From assembly GCA_964483025.1 (NCBI GenBank), contig CAYZZT010000041.1, forward strand, positions 1 to 5,513: DNA of 5,513 nt. The letters run 5' to 3'. The notes under the pieces were generated by a model, which was not told the DNA's origin, did not search any database, and saw only the letters and a list, made by a program, of their open reading frames with translations. Shown here in pieces: positions 1-3,179 of this stretch (position 1 is its first letter; the number at the start of each line of letters is the position of its first letter). A program made the position numbers and the translations under genes. Source of the stretch: CAIZIN01 sp964483025. Lineage in GTDB: Bacteria; Patescibacteriota; Minisyncoccia; Phycocordibacterales; CAIZIN01.

Positions 1-1
1 T

Positions 2-124
2 GGAAAGAAATTTCCAAAATATGGATTTGAAATTCATAAGGGGTATGGGACGGTCACGCATCGAAAAGCTGTGCGAGAATTTGGGATGTGTGAGGAACAC
101 CGGTATACATTCATACATGAATAA
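2..124 (+). CDS. rnhB: Ribonuclease HII, C-terminal fragment (cut by window edge)
   Basis: The first reading frame open from the left edge encodes the last 40 residues of a protein and stops at TAA 122-124. The peptide contains KYGFEIHKGYGTVTHRKAV and then CEEHRYTF. This closely follows the conserved RNase HII C-terminus, in which a YGF-x-x-HKGYGT motif is followed by a short helix and a C-x-x-HR-x-x-F ending. RNase HII cleaves the RNA strand of RNA-DNA hybrids and removes misincorporated ribonucleotides from DNA in the cytoplasm. The catalytic DEDD residues lie upstream, mostly outside the window, so activity cannot be judged. The stop codon abuts the first arm of an A/T-rich inverted repeat. 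No terminator hairpin with a T tract is seen immediately after it. Confidence 0.88.
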   Translation, partial: GKKFPKYGFEIHKGYGTVTHRKAVREFGMCEEHRYTFIHE

Positions 125-467
125 TTTTTAATTTTGTAATTTTTAATTTTTAAATAATTTTTTAATGCTGTAATTAAGAATACTCACCCGACTGTCATTC
201 TCGCTGTACTCAGCGGGGATCCAAGTCTTGTTTTGATTAAATTAATAATTTCATAATTAGCACTTGGATCCCTGGGGGTAGTCACAAGTATTTTTCTGGT
301 GAAAAATCTTCTGGCCACACCTCGGCTCGTCAGCCTCTGGTCTTGCAGTCGGGTCCCATCCCAACTTCACGAGGATGACAATGCAAATTTAAAAATTCAT
401 ACATTATTTATCCCAGATATGGGAATAAACTGGGACTTGAAAATTAAAAATTACAAAATTAAAAATT
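123..467. repeat. 28-bp A/T-rich inverted repeat bracketing a repeat element
   Basis: Positions 123-150 and 440-467 are perfect reverse complements over 28 bp, made of AATTTTTAATTTTG-type sequence. They enclose 289 bp that include the smaller element at 193-380. The left arm starts inside the stop codon of rnhB and the right arm ends at the palindrome in front of the next gene. Such A/T-rich motifs are common in spacers of small-genome bacteria, so the symmetry may reflect two opposite copies of one dispersed motif rather than ends of a mobile unit. The spacer 125-533 holds no convincing gene: the short open frame at 299-484 lies largely in repeat sequence. Confidence 0.6.
193..380. repeat. 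REP/MITE-like element, copy A (188 bp)
   Basis: The element begins with TGTCATTCTCG (193-203) and ends with CGAGGATGACA (370-380); these termini are inverted repeats matching at 10 of 11 positions. The left part contains a small hairpin (CGCTG 202-206 with CAGCG 211-215). The sequence ending GGATCCAAGT (217-226) is mirrored by ACTTGGATCC (262-271). A left arm (262-301) and a right arm (318-388) recur almost unchanged at 2814-2853 and 2945-3015. No protein is encoded, so any mobility would have to be in trans. It could equally be two or three clustered REP-like palindromes. Confidence 0.65.
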
Positions 468-492
468 CACACAACTTGACGTAGTTGTGTGA
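467..492. promoter_or_regulatory. 26-bp palindrome over the -35 box, candidate operator
   Basis: TCACACAACT (467-476) is the exact reverse complement of AGTTGTGTGA (483-492), with a 6-bp spacer. The -35 hexamer TTGACG (476-481) lies at its centre. No T tract follows, so it does not look like a terminator. Dyads of this size placed over a -35 box are typical binding sites for dimeric repressors; that role is inference. The regulator is unknown. Confidence 0.5.
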
Positions 493-504
493 GGGTAGTA
501 TAGT
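476..504 (+). promoter_or_regulatory. Sigma70-type promoter of the 534-986 gene
   Basis: TTGACG (476-481) and TATAGT (499-504) are separated by an ideal 17-bp spacer. Transcription would start near 511, giving a leader of about 23 nt before the ATG at 534. The -35 box lies in the centre of the 467-492 palindrome. Confidence 0.6.
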
Positions 505-533
505 TTCTTCCGGAATTCAAACTTGTTATTTAT

Positions 534-986
534 ATGAACACAGATTATTGCAACATCGCTATTGGGTTGGGCGTTTTTTTATGCATTGGCATGGCGCTCT
601 TTAACTATGTCAAAACATTTCGCTCCTGTAAAAGGGAGGTAAAAGAAAAGTTGAGGACTGGGTTTACTCCTGTCGAAATTATCAATGGATATTTTCGGGT
701 GAAGAATAAGTTGGGCTCAGATACCTTAACTCTCTCTCGTCTTTATAAAGGGAGAAAAGTTAGAGGGACGATAGATGTCGAAGTTCCTGAACGTTTATTC
801 GGAAGGGTTGAAATAGGTGGTTTATACCACTTTCATTACAACCGCGAGAATCACGAAGTTCACTTTGATGAAGTTGAGAAAACTCCAACGAAGAGGCATT
901 CCGAGGGGTCCTTAATTTCAAGGGATACAATGAGAATAAGGAGTTTCTGGATGCAAAGGCTTATTCTCGATAGGCTCAACCGTTGA
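534..986 (+). CDS. Unrecognised small membrane-anchored protein (150 aa)
   Basis: I do not recognise this protein. Residues about 7-26 (from NIAIGLGVF to FNYV) form one hydrophobic helix, followed at once by a basic stretch (KTFRSCKREVKEK, 27-39). This suggests an N-terminal anchor with the rest in the cytoplasm. There is no lipobox or signal-peptidase site. Residues about 46-113 are rich in predicted beta strands, with alternating hydrophobic and polar residues (VEIINGYFRV, GTIDVEVPERLFG, GLYHFHY). The tail (115-150) is basic and probably helical. No Shine-Dalgarno precedes the ATG. The gene has its own promoter with an overlapping palindrome and a strong terminator immediately after the TGA stop, so it is a complete and probably regulated single-gene unit. 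No enzymatic motif is visible. Confidence 0.75.
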   Translation: MNTDYCNIAIGLGVFLCIGMALFNYVKTFRSCKREVKEKLRTGFTPVEIINGYFRVKNKLGSDTLTLSRLYKGRKVRGTIDVEVPERLFGRVEIGGLYHFHYNRENHEVHFDEVEKTPTKRHSEGSLISRDTMRIRSFWMQRLILDRLNR

Positions 987-992
987 TTTTAT

Positions 993-1043
993 CACCGTAG
1001 AAATTTGAACAAGCTTGTTCAAATTTCCACGGTGTTTTTCTTT
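993..1043 (+). terminator. Strong intrinsic terminator after the 534-986 gene
   Basis: CACCGT (993-998) pairs with ACGGTG (1029-1034). After one A/C mismatch, GAAATTTGAACA (1000-1011) pairs perfectly with TGTTCAAATTTC (1016-1027) around a four-base AGCT loop. The stem is about 18 bp and is followed by TTTTTCTTT (1035-1043). It starts 6 nt after the stop codon. Confidence 0.9.
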
Positions 1044-1080
1044 GGGTGAGTATTAGAAGGATATATAGTCTTAGTTGGCC

Positions 1081-1108
1081 TTGATATTTTTCCTATGTCG
1101 TGTATAAT
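1081..1108 (+). promoter_or_regulatory. Promoter of rpmF, apparently leaderless
   Basis: TTGATA (1081-1086) and a consensus TATAAT (1103-1108) are separated by 16 bp. The ATG at 1118 begins 10 nt past the -10 box, so transcription would start within a few bases of the start codon. The position of this promoter argues against the in-frame GTG at 1100 as the start. Confidence 0.7.
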
Positions 1109-1117
1109 AGCCCCATT

Positions 1118-1342
1118 ATGGTAATTCGAATGCGACATACACGAGCTCATACTGGCAACCGACGAAGTCATCATGCGCTTAAAGCAAAAAACACTTCACT
1201 TTGTAAAGAGTGTGGTCATCCACGCCTACCTCATACTGTTTGTGCAAACTGTGGTATGTATCGAGGCCGAAAGGTTGTAAATGTAACTCTTAAAGCAGAG
1301 AAAAAGGCAAAAAAGAAGACAAAGAAAGAAACCGCCAAATAG
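1118..1342 (+). CDS. rpmF: 50S ribosomal protein L32
   Basis: The 74-residue product starts MVIRMRHTRAHTGNRRSHHA, a clear match to the L32 N-terminus, where RH(T/S)R-x-H-x-x-NRRSHHAL is characteristic in Patescibacteria-type L32. It then has a zinc-ribbon arrangement with Cys29, Cys32, Cys42 and Cys45 (C-x2-C, nine residues, C-x2-C). It ends in a lysine-rich tail (KKAKKKTKK). L32 is a structural protein of the large ribosomal subunit. An in-frame GTG at 1100 would add six residues, but it lies beside the -10 box TATAAT, so the ATG at 1118 is chosen. No Shine-Dalgarno is present; the message looks leaderless. The stop codon is part of the terminator hairpin. In many bacteria rpmF lies near rnc or nusB; here a Bro-N gene and repeats intervene. 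Confidence 0.93.
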   Translation: MVIRMRHTRAHTGNRRSHHALKAKNTSLCKECGHPRLPHTVCANCGMYRGRKVVNVTLKAEKKAKKKTKKETAK

Positions 1343-1356
1343 GCGGTTTTCTTTTT
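1331..1356 (+). terminator. Intrinsic terminator of rpmF
   Basis: ACCGCC (1331-1336) pairs with GGCGGT (1342-1347) around AAATA, followed by TTTCTTTTT. The left stem arm is inside the last codons of rpmF and the stop codon TAG (1340-1342) runs into the right arm. An A-rich tract upstream (AAAGAAAGAA) means the hairpin could also terminate minus-strand transcription. Confidence 0.85.
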
Positions 1357-1380
1357 GGGTAAAAACCTAAAAAGAAAATT

Positions 1381-1408
1381 CGAAGCACGAAGCACGAAAT
1401 CCGAAGCA
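1381..1408. repeat. Four 7-bp tandem repeats
   Basis: CGAAGCA occurs at 1381-1387, 1388-1394 and 1402-1408, with a degenerate unit CGAAATC at 1395-1401. The exact 7-bp phase is clear. No function is evident. It lies in the 1343-1911 gene-free spacer, just after the rpmF terminator. Confidence 0.6.
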
Positions 1409-1425
1409 AATTCAAAATTCTAAAT

Positions 1426-1520
1426 AATTCACCCTTCAAAATTTTTGCCATAACAATTTATTTGTTAAAATAAATTGCAGGGCTGGAAGCCAATGGCAAA
1501 AACTTAGTAGGGTAAAAATT
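1426..1520. other. Nested inverted repeats, possible three-way-junction fold
   Basis: TTTTTGCCAT (1442-1451) is the exact complement of ATGGCAAAAA (1493-1502). Inside this helix are a perfect 10-bp hairpin (CAATTTATTT 1454-1463 with AAATAAATTG 1468-1477, loop GTTA) and a short hairpin (GGCT 1481-1484 with AGCC 1488-1491). Further out, ACCCT (1431-1435) pairs with AGGGT (1509-1513) and AATT (1426-1429) with AATT (1517-1520). This gives a closed multibranch shape. It may be a structured RNA or a degenerate palindromic element; no promoter was found directly upstream. Confidence 0.4.
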
Positions 1521-1546
1521 CAAAACGAATTCATGACCATGTATTT

Positions 1547-1575
1547 TGTCATCCTTGCGAATGCGAGGATCCATG
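1547..1575. repeat. REP-like TGTCAT palindrome
   Basis: ATCCTTGC (1551-1558) pairs with GCGAGGAT (1563-1570), with one G-T wobble, preceded by TGTC. It belongs to the same TGTCAT...GGATCC family seen at 193, 1835, 3022 and 5493. It lies about 20 bp upstream of a promoter. Confidence 0.6.
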
Positions 1576-1593
1576 CGGGTTTTGAATTTTTAC

Positions 1594-1620
1594 TTGTCAT
1601 TTACATATTATTTGTATAAT
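1594..1620 (+). promoter_or_regulatory. Promoter in front of the hairpin array
   Basis: TTGTCA (1594-1599) and a consensus TATAAT (1615-1620) are separated by 15 bp, slightly short. Transcription would begin near 1627, just before the first hairpin of the array. No good reading frame follows. The sequence resembles the Bro-N gene promoter at 1878-1905: both have CTTGTC, a T-rich spacer and TTGTATAAT. Confidence 0.5.
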
Positions 1621-1632
1621 ATTAAGTGTATT

Positions 1633-1826
1633 AGGGCTTCGGCCTCCGAGATGCCCCGCAGAAATGCGGGCCATTGATGTGTGAGGTGGTGACAAAATGT
1701 CACCAACTTTTGTGGAGGTTGAACCTCCACAGAGACAGAAATGCGGGCCATTGATGTGTGAGGTGGTGACAAAATGTCACCAACTTTTGTGGAGGTTGAA
1801 CCTCCACAGAGAAATTATAAATTTCT
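1633..1826 (+). ncRNA. Candidate structured RNA: array of stable hairpins
   Basis: Downstream of the 1594-1620 promoter come successive short-loop hairpins. GGGC-TTCG-GCCT (1634-1645) has a UUCG tetraloop closed by C-G. CCCGCA-GAAA-TGCGGG (1655-1670) has a GNRA loop. TGGTGACA with TGTCACCA (1687-1705) and TGTGGAGGT with ACCTCCACA (1711-1731) have three-base loops. The last two recur in the second tandem copy (1764-1782 and 1788-1808), followed by AGAAATT with AATTTCT (1810-1826). UUCG and GNRA loops are hallmarks of folded RNA. No known RNA family is recognised, and a cluster of palindromic repeats is the main alternative. The open frame at 1697-1915 merely reads through the repeats and is not considered a gene. 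Confidence 0.35.
1659..1812. repeat. Perfect 77-bp tandem duplication
   Basis: Positions 1659-1735 and 1736-1812 are identical over 77 bp. Each unit carries two perfect hairpins: an 8-bp stem around AAA and a 9-bp stem around TGA. The duplication boundary cuts the GAAA-loop hairpin at 1655-1670, so the second unit lacks the left half of that stem. Complete identity suggests a recent duplication or active homogenisation. Confidence 0.9.
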
Positions 1827-1834
1827 GCCGACTA

Positions 1835-1859
1835 GATTCCGGCCTCCGCCGGAATGACA
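1835..1859. repeat. REP-like palindrome upstream of the Bro-N gene
   Basis: ATTCCGGC (1836-1843) pairs perfectly with GCCGGAAT (1848-1855) around CTCC, followed by GACA. Flanks resemble those of the copy at 3022-3049: both are preceded by a CGACT- or GAGACT-like sequence and followed by a TGGGAT-TTT-like sequence. Confidence 0.7.
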
Positions 1860-1877
1860 AATGTGGGATATTTGAAC

Positions 1878-1905
1878 TTGTCTTTTATATTGATGCTTGT
1901 ATAAT
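1878..1905 (+). promoter_or_regulatory. Promoter of the Bro-N gene, apparently leaderless
   Basis: TTGTCT (1878-1883) and consensus TATAAT (1900-1905) are separated by 16 bp. The ATG at 1912 begins 7 nt past the -10 box, so the predicted transcription start falls essentially on the start codon. An in-frame TTG at 1897 lies within the promoter and is rejected as a start. Confidence 0.7.
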
Positions 1906-1911
1906 TTTATT

Positions 1912-2769
1912 ATGAAGAGGAAAGATATTTCAAAAAATAAAAAGATAGCTATTTTTGAAGGTAATAATATCCGTCGTATCTGGGATGATGAAAAAGAGTC
2001 TTGGTATTTTTCTGTGGTTGATGTAATTACTGTTTTAACTGGAAGTAGCATACCTCGTCGATATTGGTCAGATTTGAAAATTAAGCTAACAGATGAAGGA
2101 AGTCAGTTGTACGAAAAAATCGTACAACTGAAATTTCAAGCCGTAGACGGCAAGTATTACTTATCTGACGCTGCAGATACCGAAACTCTATTTCGCATAA
2201 TTCAATCTATTCCGTCACCAAAAGCCGAACCTTTTAAACTGTGGTTAGCTCGTGTTGGATATGAAAGAGTGGAAGAAGTTGAAGATCCCGAGAAAGCTAT
2301 CCAAAGAGCTATGGCAACATATCTTAAAAAAGGATATTCAAAAAACTGGGTTGACATTAGATTGAAAAGTATAGAAATTAGAAAGGATTTAACAAATGAA
2401 TGGCAGGAAAGAGGAATTTTGAGTAATAAAGAATTTGCTATTTTAACTGATGACATAACATTTGCTTGGGCAGGGATAAAAACCAAAGATTATAAGAAAG
2501 TTAAAGACTTAAAAAAAGAAAATTTACGAGATAATATGTCTAATCTTGAATTGGTTTTAAGTATGTTGGCAGAAACATCCACAACAGAAATCTCAAAGGT
2601 TAAAAAACCTAAAACATTTCCAGAAAATAGAAAGGTGGCATACGAAGGTGGTAGTATTGCAGGACGCACCCGTAAGGATATTGAATCTAAAACTGGCAAA
2701 AAAGTAATAACAAGTGAAAATGCGAAAAAATTACTTTTGGTTTCAAGAGGTAAGAAGAAATTGAAATGA
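1912..2769 (+). CDS. Bro-N / DinD-like (prophage antirepressor-type) protein
   Basis: The 285-residue product has an N-terminal Bro-N-like domain at about residues 10-118. Its signposts are KIAIFEGNNIRRIWDDE, then WYFSVVDVITVLTGS, then LFRIIQSIPSPKAEPFKLWL, which matches the conserved end of this domain in Bro-N proteins and prophage antirepressors. The middle (119-180) is helical and charged. Residues 184-262 (WAGIKTKDYKKVKDLKKENL, DNMSNLELVLSMLAE, ENRKVAYEGGSIAGRTRKDI) follow the C-terminal half of DNA-damage-inducible protein D-like proteins, and the tail is lysine-rich. Bro-N domains are associated with DNA binding in phage and viral regulators; DinD of E. coli interacts with RecA. The exact role here is unknown. 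No prophage genes surround it. The gene is flanked by repeats on both sides, interrupts the rpmF-nusB neighbourhood, and holds a strong hairpin in its coding sequence. ATG 1912 is chosen because the -10 box ends at 1905. Confidence 0.85.
   Translation: MKRKDISKNKKIAIFEGNNIRRIWDDEKESWYFSVVDVITVLTGSSIPRRYWSDLKIKLTDEGSQLYEKIVQLKFQAVDGKYYLSDAADTETLFRIIQSIPSPKAEPFKLWLARVGYERVEEVEDPEKAIQRAMATYLKKGYSKNWVDIRLKSIEIRKDLTNEWQERGILSNKEFAILTDDITFAWAGIKTKDYKKVKDLKKENLRDNMSNLELVLSMLAETSTTEISKVKKPKTFPENRKVAYEGGSIAGRTRKDIESKTGKKVITSENAKKLLLVSRGKKKLK
2103..2131. other. 12-bp-stem inverted repeat inside the Bro-N gene
   Basis: TCAGTTGTACGA (2103-2114) is the exact complement of TCGTACAACTGA (2120-2131), separated by AAAAA. 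It encodes residues around SQLYEKIVQLK of the Bro-N domain. Such a perfect stem is unusual in coding sequence. It could be an RNA hairpin affecting expression or a binding site for a dimeric protein, possibly the gene's own product. Confidence 0.6.
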
Positions 2770-2781
2770 AATACTCTTTTT

Positions 2782-2800
2782 GGGGAGGCTCGACCTCCTC
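2782..2800. other. GGAGG/CCTCC hairpin after the Bro-N gene
   Basis: GGAGG (2784-2788) pairs with CCTCC (2794-2798), extendable by a G-T and a G-C pair, 12 nt after the TGA stop. It has a T tract on its left and an A-rich tract on its right, so it is not a classical terminator on either strand. Its core resembles the GGAGGT-TGA-ACCTCC hairpins at 1711-1731 and 1788-1808. It may serve as a weak 3' end of the Bro-N transcript. Confidence 0.4.
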
Positions 2801-2813
2801 CAAGCAAAAACTA

Positions 2814-3007
2814 ACTTGGATCCCCGGGAGTAGTCACAAGTATTTTTCTGGTGGGCCACTCACATATAAAATTCTGCTGAATTTTTATGCGAGCCCGGCT
2901 CGGACCGTCGTCCTCCGCCCTTGCGAAAGTTTCCCAAACTTTCTCACCTCGGCTCGTCAGCCTCTGGTCTTGCAGTTGGGTCCCATCCCAACTTCACGAG
3001 GATGACA
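2814..3007. repeat. REP/MITE-like element, copy B, with 84-bp insertion
   Basis: The left arm (2814-2853) and right arm (2945-3015) nearly match 262-301 and 318-388 of copy A. Between them, copy B has extra sequence: 2864-2947 is 84 bp and is flanked by the direct repeat CTCAC (2859-2863 and 2943-2947). The inserted part itself contains hairpins: AAAATTC with GAATTTT (2868-2885), CGAGC with GCTCG (2890-2902) and GAAAGTTT with AAACTTTC (2925-2943). Copy B lacks the TGTCATTCTCG left end of copy A. The spacer 2770-3179 contains no convincing gene; open frames at 2766-3069 lie in repeat sequence. Confidence 0.65.
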
Positions 3008-3021
3008 ATGCAAATGCGAGA

Positions 3022-3049
3022 CTGGATTCCCGTCTTCACGGGAATGACA
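3022..3049. repeat. REP-like palindrome, best-conserved copy
   Basis: ATTCCCGT (3026-3033) pairs perfectly with ACGGGAAT (3038-3045) around CTTC, flanked by CTGG on the left and GACA on the right. It directly follows copy B of the larger element. The shape ATTCCC-N8-GGGAAT equals the consensus of the neisserial dRS3 repeat, probably by convergence on a common palindrome type. Confidence 0.75.
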
Positions 3050-3114
3050 ATACTGGGATGTTTAATTAATAAGTTTTGAATTTAAATTCTGACTTTTGCC
3101 TTTTGAATTTTGAC

Positions 3115-3136
3115 TTGTTAATAACATTGTTAATAA
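3115..3136. repeat. Two direct TTGTTAATAA repeats upstream of nusB
   Basis: TTGTTAATAA occurs at 3115-3124 and 3127-3136, 12 bp apart, ending 5 bp before the proposed -35 box of the nusB promoter. The spacing near one helical turn and the position would suit a regulator, but the A/T-rich background makes chance plausible. Confidence 0.3.
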
Positions 3137-3141
3137 ACCAT

Positions 3142-3170
3142 TTGTAAAAAAAATATATTTGTTATAAAAT
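3142..3170 (+). promoter_or_regulatory. Promoter of the nusB-rnc operon
   Basis: TTGTAA (3142-3147) is followed 17 bp later by TAAAAT (3165-3170), or 15 bp later by TATAAA (3163-3168). The ATG at 3180 starts 9 nt past the -10 box. There is no Shine-Dalgarno, so this message also looks leaderless or nearly so. Confidence 0.5.
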
Positions 3171-3179
3171 ATTACTTAT

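Noticed and set aside
299..484. 61-codon open frame in the left spacer
   Set aside because: Mostly repeat sequence shared with 2945-3015, where the corresponding frame differs; ends inside the operator palindrome.
1100..1117. GTG 1100 as the start of rpmF
   Set aside because: It lies beside the -10 box and adds six residues not typical of L32; ATG 1118 gives the family N-terminus.
1426..1520. Hammerhead ribozyme suggested by the three-way junction
   Set aside because: The conserved CUGAUGA and GAAA core sequences are not at the junction.
1659..1812. CRISPR-like repeats
   Set aside because: Only two units of 77 bp, identical throughout, with no unique spacers between repeats and no cas genes nearby.
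1897..1911. TTG 1897 as the start of the Bro-N gene
   Set aside because: It overlaps the consensus -10 box TATAAT (1900-1905), so it would not be transcribed from this promoter.
2782..2804. Intrinsic terminator after the Bro-N gene
   Set aside because: The hairpin has no T tract on its 3' side on either strand; kept only as a hairpin.
3022..3049. True neisserial dRS3 repeat
   Set aside because: The ATTCCC-N8-GGGAAT match is a short, common palindrome shape; gene content does not suggest Neisseria.
2766..3069. Open frames of 79 and 60 codons after the Bro-N gene
   Set aside because: They read through the repeat element and its insertion; no family resemblance, no promoter-start arrangement.
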